A program made the position numbers and the translations under genes. Below are positions 1 through 6,797 of a stretch of 31,079 bases of DNA, one piece after another (the first letter of the stretch is position 1; the number at the start of each line of letters is the position of its first letter). The DNA is from a virus. Under the pieces are notes generated by a model. That model worked only from the letters and a program-made list of their open reading frames with translations. It searched no databases and was not told where the DNA came from. Location of the stretch: positions 1-31,079 of IMG/VR virus record IMGVR_UViG_3300045999_011248, one strand, 5' to 3'.

Positions 1-2
1 CA

Positions 3-125
3 ACCCCTTGCGTCTTCGATGATCCCAACGAAATCCGCCAGAACTGCTGCTACGCGATGCAATGCAACACCAAATGGGACTGTGCCTATTACGGCATTCA
101 AGACAAGGCCGCTCAAGCGTCGTAG
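3..125 (+). CDS. C-terminal end of a Cys-rich protein (partial, probably tail)
   Basis: An open frame enters from the left edge and stops at TAG 123-125, giving 40 residues. It is rich in Cys (a Cys pair and three single Cys) and aromatic residues, with a CCYAMQCN stretch, and no other frame here looks better. A stem-loop terminator follows. Because the tail genes run off the right edge in the same direction, this could be the last gene of the tail module on a circular or permuted genome. That link is inference, and the function is unknown. Confidence 0.5.
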   Translation, partial: TPCVFDDPNEIRQNCCYAMQCNTKWDCAYYGIQDKAAQAS

Positions 126-156
126 TCCCCTTCAATACTGGTTTTGCGCAGGATGA

Positions 157-195
157 GTCTGGCAGCCGCATTTTTTGTCAGCCAGACACGTTTTT
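157..195 (+). terminator. Probable intrinsic terminator after the left-edge gene
   Basis: GTCTGGC (157-163) pairs perfectly with GCCAGAC (181-187), and TTTTT follows at 191-195. The loop is long (17 nt) and itself T-rich, so the hairpin is weaker than the other terminators in this window. The position fits, between the end of the left-edge gene and the next transcription unit. Confidence 0.45.
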
Positions 196-286
196 GAGCA
201 AAGCCCCTAGTCCACGTCGCTAGGCGGGCAACCGGCCTACTCAACTGGTTGCATAGCTACTAACCTAGTGCAGAGCAGAGTTCACT

Positions 287-598
287 ATGTCCGATCTCAC
301 CGTCACCTGGAACATTGCCAACCTTGAGCGGGAGACCGCCGATGGCTATGTCTACACCGCCCACTACACCGTCGATGCGCACGACGGCACTTACTCCGCT
401 GGCGCCTATGGCTCCATTGGTTTTGAGCGCCCTGAGAACCTGATCCCCTACGCCGACCTGACCAAGGAGCAGGTTATTGACTGGGTCAAAGAAGCTTTGG
501 GCAATGACAAAGTGCTTGAAATCGGGCAAGCGCTGCTGAATCAGATCAACGAACAGCGCAACCCAACCAAGCAGGCAGGCGTACCTTGGGCATCCTGA
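287..598 (+). CDS. DUF7936-like small phage protein
   Basis: A 103-residue protein starting at ATG 287. It has a beta-rich N-terminal half with a T-W-N-I start and a DGTYSAGAYGSIGF segment (about residues 33-46). A helical C-terminal half has VIDWVKEALG (about 64-73), and the protein ends in a Gly-Val-Pro-Trp tail. This layout matches, from memory, the DUF7936 family of small cyanophage proteins of unknown role. No signal peptide or membrane segment is visible. A TAACCT box (261-266), 20 nt upstream, is a candidate -10 element. It heads a run of small genes leading to the endolysin. The function is unknown. Confidence 0.7.
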   Translation: MSDLTVTWNIANLERETADGYVYTAHYTVDAHDGTYSAGAYGSIGFERPENLIPYADLTKEQVIDWVKEALGNDKVLEIGQALLNQINEQRNPTKQAGVPWAS

Positions 599-606
599 TC
601 GCATCA

Positions 607-693
607 ATGGCACTACTGCTGGCCATCGCCATCCTTGGAATGATGGTGTGGCAGTGGTGTCATACTTCTGATTGGCAAGATCGTTACTGGTGA
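607..693 (+). CDS. 28-residue single-pass membrane peptide
   Basis: A very short frame from ATG 607 to TGA 691-693. Residues 2-17 form a hydrophobic helix (MALLLAIAILGMMVWQW), followed by a polar aromatic tail (CHTSDWQDRYW). A TTG at 586 would add seven residues and overlap the preceding gene. The next gene begins 2 nt after the stop, consistent with translational coupling. The hydrophobic stretch and tight packing support a real gene. It may be a small lysis or membrane peptide, but nothing proves this. Confidence 0.45.
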   Translation: MALLLAIAILGMMVWQWCHTSDWQDRYW

Positions 694-694
694 C

Positions 695-829
695 ATGGCA
701 GTCAAGTCAAAGACAGCTTTGGGACGTGTCGAGCACCAGCCCGGCAAACCCAAGAAAACGCGCCAAGGGCAAGGACAAAACAGCCTGCCTAATCACGGGC
801 GCAAAAAGCTTAGGGGACAAGGGCGCTAA
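695..829 (+). CDS. 44-residue basic protein with KKxRGQGR tail
   Basis: From ATG 695 to TAA 827-829. The product is strongly basic and low in hydrophobic residues. It begins MAVKSKTALGRVE, has a central PKKTRQGQGQ stretch and ends in RKKLRGQGR. From memory, very similar Lys/Arg/Gln/Gly-rich micro-proteins with the RGQGR ending occur in cyanophages of several types, so this is likely a conserved nucleic-acid-binding or virion peptide. The function is not known. It starts 2 nt after the previous stop, and its own stop lies inside a promoter-like box. Confidence 0.6.
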   Translation: MAVKSKTALGRVEHQPGKPKKTRQGQGQNSLPNHGRKKLRGQGR

Positions 830-832
830 CCT
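824..832 (+). promoter_or_regulatory. CGCTAACCT promoter-like box
   Basis: CGCTAACCT followed by ATAAAAAA, 28 nt before the next start codon. The same GGGCGCTAACCT string occurs at 26500-26511, upstream of the tail tube gene. It is one of a set of (T/C)GCTANNNT boxes in this window that I read as -10 elements. No -35 is evident. Confidence 0.4.
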
Positions 833-860
833 ATAAAAAAGGTCGGCAGTATGCCTCGCA

Positions 861-1112
861 ATGGACAACCACGAAGAGGTGTACACCGCAGCGCCCGAGC
901 ACCCCAACCCTTTTAACCAAGCCGTCCCAGCCCTTTTGACCGCAGCGGTCATCGGGCTGGGCGGCCTTTTTATGCAAGTCGCCAAACTGGATCAATCCGT
1001 CAGCACCGTAGCTGCCGATATCCAAGAACTTAAAAACGACAGCAAAGAACGCCTTAGCGACCTAGAGAATCGAGTTCGTCAAATTGAAATGACCGTCAGT
1101 AGCAAAAAATGA
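861..1112 (+). CDS. Membrane-anchored coiled-coil protein, lysis region
   Basis: An 83-residue protein from ATG 861. A polar N-terminus of about 20 residues precedes one hydrophobic segment (about 22-40, ALLTAAVIGLGGLFMQVA). A charged helix (about 42-80) with heptad-like spacing (IQELKNDSKERLSDLENRVRQ) suggests a coiled coil. One membrane segment plus a coiled coil near an endolysin fits an inner-membrane spanin or a holin-associated protein, or the uncharacterised DUF7201-like group. No lipobox or outer-membrane partner was found. It overlaps the next gene by 4 nt (ATGA). Confidence 0.6.
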   Translation: MDNHEEVYTAAPEHPNPFNQAVPALLTAAVIGLGGLFMQVAKLDQSVSTVAADIQELKNDSKERLSDLENRVRQIEMTVSSKK

Positions 1113-1291
1113 GCGTCACCCACACCACGGATTTTGGCAACGGCTACAGCCTGGATCAACTGGAAAACGAACGCGGCGAGCTGAATTACCGCGCCTGCAA
1201 AGGCAGCATCTGCCGTTACGCCGAAGACCACTACATTGCAATGATGTACCTCGAAGGCATGGGCTGGGACCCTAAAGCAGACCCCCAGTAA
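1109..1291 (+). CDS. 60-residue hypothetical protein
   Basis: ATG 1109 overlaps the previous stop (ATGA), so it is probably translated by coupling. The protein is soluble and mixed in charge, with aromatic-rich stretches (FGNGYSLDQLENERGELNYRA) and two Cys (residues about 30 and 35). The family is not recognised. Its 3' end overlaps the 3' end of the leftward HNH gene by about 20 nt, as expected if the HNH gene was inserted next to it. Confidence 0.55.
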   Translation: MSVTHTTDFGNGYSLDQLENERGELNYRACKGSICRYAEDHYIAMMYLEGMGWDPKADPQ

Positions 1292-1607
1292 TCCACTGCA
1301 CAATCGCATCCTCCCGATGCGGCTCCCAAAACGGCTGGTTCCTGTACCACTCAATCCAGTCCTCAGCCGACTTCGAAATATTGCACCCAAAACAGCAGGC
1401 CACCAAATTCTGCTGGTGCGTATGCCCACCCCGAATCTTGGGGTGCACGTGATCCAGCGTCGCCGAACGCCCCAAATCCGCAGCACAGTAAGCGCACCTG
1501 TTGTGCCAGTGCTTAAGAATTGACTGCCTAAACCGCGCCTTTGCTTCTTTTTTGTTTAAGTATTCGCCATCTTCAATCCGATGGTCCATACCCAGCAGTG
1601 GCTGCAC
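1272..1607 (-). CDS. HNH endonuclease (free-standing)
   Basis: Reads leftward: 111 residues from GTG 1607, or 105 from ATG 1589. The HNH/beta-beta-alpha-Me fold is clear: CAYC (38-41), then TLDHVHPKIRGG (51-61) with Asp52 and the catalytic His53, then NLVACCFGC (67-75), where Asn67 and the second zinc pair C72/C75 lie. Family members nick or cut double-stranded DNA with one divalent metal. The gene sits alone on the opposite strand inside the rightward lysis cluster, not near terminase, so a homing-type selfish endonuclease is more likely than a packaging HNH protein. That reading is inference. Confidence 0.85.
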   Translation of the reverse strand: MQPLLGMDHRIEDGEYLNKKEAKARFRQSILKHWHNRCAYCAADLGRSATLDHVHPKIRGGHTHQQNLVACCFGCNISKSAEDWIEWYRNQPFWEPHREDAIVQWITGGLL

Positions 1608-1657
1608 CGAATGTAGCGGTAGAAACTATTACGCGCCCGGATTCTCTTCTTTAGTAC

Positions 1658-1666
1658 AGCTAAACT
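1658..1666 (+). promoter_or_regulatory. AGCTAAACT promoter-like box before lysis genes
   Basis: AGCTAAACT lies 21 nt before ATG 1688, in the only spacer between the HNH gene and the rightward lysis genes. It fits the (T/C/A)GCTANNNT box family of this window. No consensus -35 hexamer is present 16-18 nt upstream. Confidence 0.35.
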
Positions 1667-1687
1667 CAAGAAAAGCTCTCGCTTTTT

Positions 1688-1831
1688 ATGACTGAACAGC
1701 AGATCGCCATTGCCGCCGTTGTTGTAGCAGCTGGTTCCGAAATTATCGGCATGAGCAGCCTCCGCTCCAACAGCTGGATCCAGTTGGGACTACAGGCCTT
1801 AAAGCTTATCTTCCCAAAGCGCCGCCGCTAA
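1688..1831 (+). CDS. 47-residue amphipathic/holin-like peptide
   Basis: From ATG 1688 to TAA 1829-1831. It has a hydrophobic N-terminal helix (IAIAAVVVAAGSEIIGM, residues 6-22), a short polar break with NSW, a second amphipathic helix (LGLQALKLIFP) and a basic end KRRR. Two hydrophobic stretches plus a positively charged tail, 19 nt upstream of the endolysin, suit a small holin or pinholin. From memory, close relatives with the same GSEIIGMSxLxSNSWIQ pattern occur in cyanophages as unannotated peptides. Holin function is inference. Confidence 0.55.
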   Translation: MTEQQIAIAAVVVAAGSEIIGMSSLRSNSWIQLGLQALKLIFPKRRR

Positions 1832-1850
1832 CTCCACTGAGAGCCTTGTG

Positions 1851-2978
1851 ATGACAACCAATAAGCTCCGCCTTAACGATCTATTTCGGTTCTACAAGGG
1901 GCTGCCCCACCAAATGGCAGCCATCACAGAGCTGGAGGCAGCCATCAACAAGGCCAACCCCCATATCCTGGGACGCGACCAGGGCTGGTTCAAAACTTGG
2001 AGTGTCTCCGGCAAACAGAGCAACTTCCCCAACAGCTGGGAAGGAATCCTCGAAGCCGCCCGCGTCGCTGGCGCCAAATTCCCCGAACTCGTATCCGCCC
2101 AATGGGCACTGGAATCCAACTACGGCAAACTTGTCTCCGGCAGAAACAACTTTTTTGGTCTCAAAGGCGAAGGTAGCGACAAGAAAACACAAGAATTTAT
2201 CAATGGTCAGTGGATAACAATTACCGACAGCTTTATCGATTTCCCCGATTTACTGTCCTGCGTAATGTACTTAGTTGATCACTGGTACAAAGACTACAAA
2301 AACTACAAAGGTTGTAATAACGCAGCAACTCGTGAAGATGCTGCCCGCTGGCTTCACAAAGATGGCTACGCCACCGATCCAAATTATCCCAACAAATTAA
2401 TCGCTTTGATGAGCCAACACGCTGGTACGAAACCCCTCGTCCCAGCAAAAGAGAAAATTCTCAAAGTCGCCTACGAATACCAGCTGGGACCTGACGATGG
2501 CTCGACCGGTTACCGCCAATGCTTTAGCTCCAGCTGCGCAATGGTCGCCCGCTACTACGGAAAAATCTCCGGAGATTACGAGTACAACAAAATCCGCGCC
2601 CGCTTTGGTGACACCACCGACCCCAAAGCACAAATCGCCGCCCTCAAATCCTTGGGGCTAAACGCAACATTTGAAATGGAAGGCACAGTCGAGGATCTTG
2701 AAACTGAAATTACCCACGGCCACCCTGTTCCGGTTGGCTGGTTGCACAAAGGACCAGTAGCTAAACCCTCTGGCACTGGCCATTGGAGCGTTGTAATCGG
2801 TTTTACGCCGACGCATTTCATCCATAACGATCCTTTTGGCGAGGCAAATCTTGTTGCTGGCGGTTACGTCAGTAACAAGGGAGGCGCGGGTATCGCCTAC
2901 TCGCGCAAGAACTGGCTGCCTCGTTGGCTCATCGAAGGCAACGACACGGGCTGGTTCCTCAAAATCCGCCCGAAGTAA
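1851..2978 (+). CDS. Two-domain endolysin: glucosaminidase + C39-like peptidase
   Basis: A 375-residue protein from ATG 1851 (GTG 1848 is an in-frame alternative). Residues about 70-190 match the endo-beta-N-acetylglucosaminidase family: the ALESNYG motif supplies the catalytic Glu (about 88), followed by SGRNNFFGLKG. Residues about 205-375 look like a C39_2-type papain-fold peptidase: QCFSSSCAMVARYYG with nucleophile Cys about 224, GHWSVVIGF with His about 311, and HNDPFG with Asp about 327. The enzyme should cut both glycan and peptide parts of the cell wall. It has no signal peptide, so it needs a holin, and the 47-residue peptide just upstream is the candidate. A specific two-domain origin by fusion is inference. 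Confidence 0.85.
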   Translation: MTTNKLRLNDLFRFYKGLPHQMAAITELEAAINKANPHILGRDQGWFKTWSVSGKQSNFPNSWEGILEAARVAGAKFPELVSAQWALESNYGKLVSGRNNFFGLKGEGSDKKTQEFINGQWITITDSFIDFPDLLSCVMYLVDHWYKDYKNYKGCNNAATREDAARWLHKDGYATDPNYPNKLIALMSQHAGTKPLVPAKEKILKVAYEYQLGPDDGSTGYRQCFSSSCAMVARYYGKISGDYEYNKIRARFGDTTDPKAQIAALKSLGLNATFEMEGTVEDLETEITHGHPVPVGWLHKGPVAKPSGTGHWSVVIGFTPTHFIHNDPFGEANLVAGGYVSNKGGAGIAYSRKNWLPRWLIEGNDTGWFLKIRPK

Positions 2979-2980
2979 TT

Positions 2981-3202
2981 ATGCGCCCCATCGAACACAG
3001 CCCCGAATCCAGCTTCCACAAAGCTGTGACGGATAAGTGGCTAGTCGACCTTTTTAACCGCCGGGACTACCGCGGCCTCCTCGAAGCCGCCTTAGTGTTA
3101 AACACGCTCCATCAGCTGGAACGAACAAAATCGGCCTGGGCTATCCGCGAAGCCGCCGATAACCTGGCCGATCAATTCGGAATGGACCGTGACTCCGCTT
3201 AA
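2981..3202 (+). CDS. 73-residue conserved phage protein of unknown function
   Basis: ATG 2981 begins 2 nt after the endolysin stop. The protein is mainly helical: FHKAVTDKWLVDLFNRRDY, then LLEAALVLNTLHQLERTKSAW and a final AADNLADQFG. It has no membrane segment and no metal motif. A longer in-frame start at 2924 inside the endolysin was rejected. The stop codon overlaps the stop of the facing leftward gene in a TTAA tetranucleotide. From memory similar proteins occur in other cyanophages, with no assigned role. Confidence 0.65.
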   Translation: MRPIEHSPESSFHKAVTDKWLVDLFNRRDYRGLLEAALVLNTLHQLERTKSAWAIREAADNLADQFGMDRDSA

Positions 3203-3372
3203 CGCTGGTTGTACTTGAGGTACAGCCCGGTGTAGCTGTGGTGGTAGGGATGCTCAGGATTGGAGCGCCCATCCCACTCGTACAGCTTTTCGAGCAGATC
3301 CGCCCGATTCTGATCCACGATTACTTGGCCCCACGCTTGGCGAGCCCAGTCGGCGATTTCAGGATTGCTCAC
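3199..3372 (-). CDS. 57-residue hypothetical protein, last gene of the leftward block
   Basis: I chose GTG 3372 because GGAGG stands 6 nt upstream on this strand; TTG 3387 would add five residues. The product is small, Trp/Tyr-rich and charged (NPEIADWARQAWGQVIV, then a HPYHHSYTGLYLKYNQR end). It overlaps the upstream gene by 14 nt and meets the endolysin-side gene tail to tail at TTAA. The family is not recognised. Confidence 0.5.
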   Translation of the reverse strand: MSNPEIADWARQAWGQVIVDQNRADLLEKLYEWDGRSNPEHPYHHSYTGLYLKYNQR

Positions 3373-3676
3373 GCTTAGCCTCCACAAGTTTCAAGTTTCG
3401 CCGGGCCGTTTCTTTCGGCCCACGCTTCGAGCGCACCAGCTTAGGCTTTTTCGCCGTCTGCTCCGGCACCTCCACCTTGCAATTCGGGTAACGATTCGTG
3501 GCAAAGGTAATCGCCTGCTGGAGCGACTCCGCCCGAATCAAATCCCGCATCGCCCCTTGACCAGGCAACCAAATCTTCAGCTCAAACAAGGCTGTTTTTT
3601 CTGCACTGGTACGTGAGCGACCTTCACCGAGCCGCAGCTCCGGGTCGAGTTGTTCCTGGAACGGCACTACTTCCAT
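3359..3676 (-). CDS. 105-residue basic hypothetical protein
   Basis: Starts at ATG 3676. The middle (about residues 30-72) looks like a small mixed alpha/beta domain: FELKIWLPGQGAMRDLIRA, then an AITFATNRYPNCKVEVP segment. The C-terminal third is strongly basic (KKPKLVRSKRGPKETARRNLK), which suggests nucleic acid binding. It overlaps its upstream neighbour by 10 nt, as usual in this block. The function is unknown. Confidence 0.6.
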   Translation of the reverse strand: MEVVPFQEQLDPELRLGEGRSRTSAEKTALFELKIWLPGQGAMRDLIRAESLQQAITFATNRYPNCKVEVPEQTAKKPKLVRSKRGPKETARRNLKLVEAKREQS

Positions 3677-3882
3677 GACCGGGGATAGGTGGGTTCATCA
3701 ACGCTATGCACAGCAACGTTGCTGTTAACGCACTGAGCAACAACTCTCGCCGCAGCGACAGCTCGCTCGTATGTGACCCACGAGGATGCATCCTCCTTGG
3801 ATGCGGTGAGACCAATTCCTTGACCAGGGCCGTAAACCGCCGTAACCCAGCGATCCTCGACCATGACGACATAGCGCGTCAT
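3667..3882 (-). CDS. 71-residue hypothetical protein
   Basis: ATG 3882. A compact domain begins with strands (TRYVVMVEDRWVTAVYG), followed by a helix (TYERAVAAARVVAQCVN) and a final strand (VAVHSVDEP) ending in a YPRSW tail. A slightly longer frame covering the same DNA was rejected as a shadow. A 77-bp spacer upstream carries CTAGATT (minus strand, 3906-3912), 24 nt from the start, as a possible -10. The family is not recognised. Confidence 0.6.
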   Translation of the reverse strand: MTRYVVMVEDRWVTAVYGPGQGIGLTASKEDASSWVTYERAVAAARVVAQCVNSNVAVHSVDEPTYPRSWK

Positions 3883-3959
3883 TGCTCTTGAGTGACTACT
3901 GTGTGAATCTAGTGCTTTTACCTAGTCTGCGTTGGTATGTAGCGAAACACAACTGAGTC

Positions 3960-4235
3960 TCATGCGTCAGTTTCTGACACACCTCCTTCTTGCTTGGAGC
4001 GCATCCTTCCCTGCACCCGCCGTTGCACCGACTCCGCCCAAGCCGCCTTATCCGCAGCTTCCGCAGCCTTGTAATCCGACACTGGAACAGCCTTTTCCAA
4101 AGCGGCGTAAACCATATCCCGCAACATTCCAGTTACCCGCTTGCCCTCACTGGCTGCAAGCTGCTCAGCCAGTTTGTAGCGGTGGCTGTCGAGCAGCAGC
4201 TGGCAGTAAATTTTCGACCCGTGCTTCAGCGGCAT
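3960..4235 (-). CDS. Ribbon-helix-helix-like small DNA-binding protein
   Basis: A 91-residue protein from ATG 4235. A short strand (SKIYCQLLLD, 7-16) is followed by a helix (RYKLAEQLAASEG), a GKRVT turn and a second helix (MLRDMVYAALEKA). This spacing fits the ribbon-helix-helix fold. The C-terminal half is Ala/Glu/Arg-rich and ends RVQGRMRSKQ. RHH proteins bind operators as dimers through the strand, so this may regulate phage transcription, though the target is unknown. A TGCTACTGT box stands 23 nt upstream. The fold assignment comes from pattern only. Confidence 0.5.
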   Translation of the reverse strand: MPLKHGSKIYCQLLLDSHRYKLAEQLAASEGKRVTGMLRDMVYAALEKAVPVSDYKAAEAADKAAWAESVQRRVQGRMRSKQEGGVSETDA

Positions 4236-4257
4236 TGCTGCTTCTCTAGTCTGCTAC

Positions 4258-4266
4258 ACAGTAGCA
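4258..4266 (-). promoter_or_regulatory. TGCTACTGT extended -10 box
   Basis: On the minus strand TGCTACTGT ends 22 nt before ATG 4235. It sits in an inverted repeat, TGCTA-CACAG-TAGCA (4252-4266). The same TGCTACTGT occurs on the minus strand at 16019-16027 before another leftward unit. TACTGT also forms the -10 of the strong-looking promoter at 16511-16539. Confidence 0.4.
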
Positions 4267-4278
4267 TACTGCGACACA

Positions 4279-4494
4279 CTAGACGCGCCAGCGAACGTCC
4301 TCGTCCACGTCCCTGCGCCACGAGTTCGACTGCGCCAGCCTCGCCCCAGTCCTCTGCTGCCTGGAGCCCTTCCGCACCCGCCGCGCAAACTCCAAAAACG
4401 CGGCCATCCGATGCAAATCGCTGGTTTTGGCCAAGCGAATCTCCCGCATCAACCACTCCATCACCAGTTCGCGACCAGTACGCGGGAGACTCAT
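4279..4494 (-). CDS. 71-residue Arg-rich hypothetical protein
   Basis: ATG 4494 overlaps the previous stop by 4 nt. The product is helical and very Arg-rich (ELVMEWLMREIRLAKTSDL, then AAFLEFARRVRKGSRQQRTG, ending WRRDVDEDVRWRV). No motif is recognised. The overlap with its neighbour and codon pattern favour this frame over a 76-residue alternative on the same DNA. Confidence 0.45.
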   Translation of the reverse strand: MSLPRTGRELVMEWLMREIRLAKTSDLHRMAAFLEFARRVRKGSRQQRTGARLAQSNSWRRDVDEDVRWRV

Positions 4495-4673
4495 GCGTCC
4501 AACTCTGAGACTCGCAAGATCGACTGCACGTGCTGATCAGGACAAAGCTCCAGAGCCTTCATCCTCGCGGCAAAGGCATCTGGAGCAAGAAGAAACAGGT
4601 CGTGCGTACCACCATGACGCGGGTGCATCCGCACTCGGTATTCGTAATCCACAGCGACCTGCTTGGCACTCAC
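4491..4673 (-). CDS. 60-residue hypothetical protein
   Basis: Starts at GTG 4673 in a GTGA overlap with the stop of DNA polymerase, and ends in an ATGA overlap with the next gene. The central part HPRHGGTHDLFLLAPDAFAA is distinctive, with four His or charged residues before a hydrophobic strand. It is probably co-translated with polymerase. The family is unknown. Confidence 0.55.
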   Translation of the reverse strand: MSAKQVAVDYEYRVRMHPRHGGTHDLFLLAPDAFAARMKALELCPDQHVQSILRVSELDA

Positions 4674-6496
4674 TTTGCCTGATCCCAGCTATCTCCGACC
4701 TTAGCTTCGGCAAGCGGCGGAATCTCGCCCAACCACTTTGCTTCAGCTTCCTCCATTACAGATTGCAGCTGGAGCGCCCAAGCATCTGCGTGTTCTTTAG
4801 CGACGAGCAAGATAATCTCGTCATGCACCACGCCGGCCAAACGCACCACGTCCTCCCCGTCTGCGTGGAGCAACGGCCACAACTTGCCAAGCGTAAGTTT
4901 GAGGACTGCTGCGCCAGCTCCTTGGATTGGTGTATTACAGCGCGTGGTGAGTTTGTTGTTCTCGCCCGGTAAAAACCTCCGCAAGCCCGAGATGCGTATG
5001 CGGATAGATGGATTGTCCTTAGCCGCATCAGCAGCGCGAGCATTTGCGCGCTGCCATGCGGAGATGCCTTTATATGCAGCGTGGAACTTTTCCCGCACCT
5101 CCGCAGCCTCATCAAGATCCATCTGGATGCCTGTTGCTGCTGCGTAATTCCTAAGTCCCTTTGCACCACTTCCATATAGCAGTCCGAAGTTCGCGCTTTT
5201 ACTGACCTGGCGCTGTTCCTTTGTAACTTCATCCTCAGCGACCCCATAAATCTGCGTCGCCGTAATCGTATGCAGGTCCTTTCCCTGCTGGAACACCTGA
5301 GTCATAAGAGAATCCTTAGCTTCCGCCGCAGCCAGTCTCAATTCCATCTGCCCATAGTCAGCGACAACAAACTTGTACCCATCCGGCGCTTGTACACAAG
5401 CCCTAAAGCGCTGATCCCTCGGAATCTGCTGCAGATTGGGACTCATACAACTCATCCTTCCAGTATCAGCCCCCATTTGCATGTAGCTGGCACGAATAAA
5501 CCCATCATTCGCCAGATTCTTCAACAGCGTTTCAGCCATTTGCCGCTTCTTCTCTACTTTTTTCCACCGCAAATAATCAGCTACAACTTTGTGATCGCCC
5601 ACATACTCCTGTAGCGCCATCCGACTGGCACTCGGCTTCCCGTTTTTCGCATCAATCGGTGCCTCACCAAGCAACGCAGTGAACTTTTTCAGTAACTGCA
5701 CTGGACTATTGAGGTTAAACACAGCACCATCAAGCTTTTTACCTTTAGGTCCAGGCTTCGTTTGGTACAGCAACTTTCCATCAACACCACGGCAAAGTTT
5801 GTGGCCTTCAGGCAACGCAGAATCAAAGTCTTCAATAAACGTATCGCCAACTTCGTAATGCTCAATATCCAAATGCTCAATCAACTGCTTCAGGTCTTTT
5901 TCATTGAACGGCAACCCTGTCCTCCATAGTTGCGCCATCGCTGGCAACGCATTGCACTCCAAGTACCAAGCCGGGTACAAACTTGCCGTCGCCATTCGCT
6001 GCTGGATCTGCTCGTAAAGATCCAGCAGCACCAGCACATCTTTCGCGGCGTACTGAAGCTGGCTCTCAGTCAGATCGCCCGACCAGTCACTCTTCTGCTC
6101 CTCCTTGGAAATATCCTCGTGCAGGTAGCGCTTCACCAAATGCTGGAGACCGTGCTTCACGTTCGGCATCCCATTGGTGAGGATGCGACTGGCCAGCATG
6201 GTGCACAAAACCTTGCCCGCTGGATAAATTTCGTGTTCTTGGAGCCAGCCAAGATCAAAAACAGCATTGTGCGCCACCCACGTACGCTCCACGCTGAAAA
6301 ACTCCTCAACCTCGATCCAGTCGTTGTCATCCAAAGAAAAACAGTCGAGCACCACAGGCGGTTTGCCCGGAGCACCCAACTGCAATAACCGCATCCCGCC
6401 CATCTTCGGCTGGAGCTGCGTCGTCTCCGAGTCAAAAGCGATCAGCTTCTCATCAGCGAGCGTGTGAAGGTGCTCGATCCCTTGAAGGAAGTCCAA
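4670..6496 (-). CDS. polA: Family A DNA polymerase with 3'-5' exonuclease
   Basis: A 608-residue phage-type Pol I without the 5' nuclease. Exonuclease motifs: FDSET (Asp22, Glu24), AHNAVFD (76-81, Asp81) and YAAKDV (149-154, Asp153). Polymerase motifs: TGRMSC...NLQQIP (346-359), motif A VADYGQMELR (Asp380), motif B RQVSKSANFGLLYG (429-442, Lys433 and Phe437), motif C VHDE (557-560). All catalytic acids are present, so it should be the replicative polymerase with proofreading. The residue equivalent to E. coli 762 is Phe. The start is an uncommon TTG: there is no ATG or GTG between the upstream in-frame stop and the first exonuclease motif. Confidence 0.96.
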   Translation of the reverse strand: MDFLQGIEHLHTLADEKLIAFDSETTQLQPKMGGMRLLQLGAPGKPPVVLDCFSLDDNDWIEVEEFFSVERTWVAHNAVFDLGWLQEHEIYPAGKVLCTMLASRILTNGMPNVKHGLQHLVKRYLHEDISKEEQKSDWSGDLTESQLQYAAKDVLVLLDLYEQIQQRMATASLYPAWYLECNALPAMAQLWRTGLPFNEKDLKQLIEHLDIEHYEVGDTFIEDFDSALPEGHKLCRGVDGKLLYQTKPGPKGKKLDGAVFNLNSPVQLLKKFTALLGEAPIDAKNGKPSASRMALQEYVGDHKVVADYLRWKKVEKKRQMAETLLKNLANDGFIRASYMQMGADTGRMSCMSPNLQQIPRDQRFRACVQAPDGYKFVVADYGQMELRLAAAEAKDSLMTQVFQQGKDLHTITATQIYGVAEDEVTKEQRQVSKSANFGLLYGSGAKGLRNYAAATGIQMDLDEAAEVREKFHAAYKGISAWQRANARAADAAKDNPSIRIRISGLRRFLPGENNKLTTRCNTPIQGAGAAVLKLTLGKLWPLLHADGEDVVRLAGVVHDEIILLVAKEHADAWALQLQSVMEEAEAKWLGEIPPLAEAKVGDSWDQAK

Positions 6497-6511
6497 GCCT
6501 GGTAGGGCAAC

Positions 6512-6541
6512 TTGTACCCTACTACTCTAGCAGACTGTCAA
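6512..6541 (-). promoter_or_regulatory. Candidate promoter for DNA polymerase
   Basis: Reading leftward, a perfect TTGACA (6541-6536) is followed after 17-18 nt by GGTACA/GTACAA. Between them lies TGCTAGAGT (6532-6524), a member of the (T/C)GCTANNNT box family, 27 nt before the polymerase start. The two readings compete. Both place a promoter overlapping the end of the upstream zinc-protein gene. Confidence 0.35.
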
Positions 6542-6797
6542 GCTCCCGCGCCGAACACAGCTCAGCCGCCGCGAGTGTCCCACCCTCGGGAAGTCCCAGC
6601 AAACACCGCTTTTCCCAATGTATGCAGAATTTGCATGGTCCCCCATCCTCCTGGGGCTTGTAACTCATCCGCAACCTCTCCATGCGAATCTCCAGTAACC
6701 CTGCCTCACTGGAGCGATAGCACTTCATACACATCACCGGGTTTGTGGTTTGTTTGCCGCACTTCTGACACGGCCTGCTGTTGATCGAAATTGCCAT
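6522..6797 (-). CDS. Zinc-module protein, 91 residues (paralogous C-terminus)
   Basis: I chose ATG 6797, which shares its A with the preceding TGA; GTG 6800 is the alternative. Two Cys pairs near the N-terminus (Cys10/13 and Cys23/26) form a zinc-ribbon-like unit. The C-terminus carries CKFCIHW...CLLGLPEGGTLAAAELC (Cys55, 58, 65, 81), matching the C-terminal module of the adjacent upstream gene. It is likely a metal-binding protein of the replication block, with unknown partner. See the finding on the shared module. Confidence 0.65.
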   Translation of the reverse strand: MAISINSRPCQKCGKQTTNPVMCMKCYRSSEAGLLEIRMERLRMSYKPQEDGGPCKFCIHWEKRCLLGLPEGGTLAAAELCSARELDSLLE

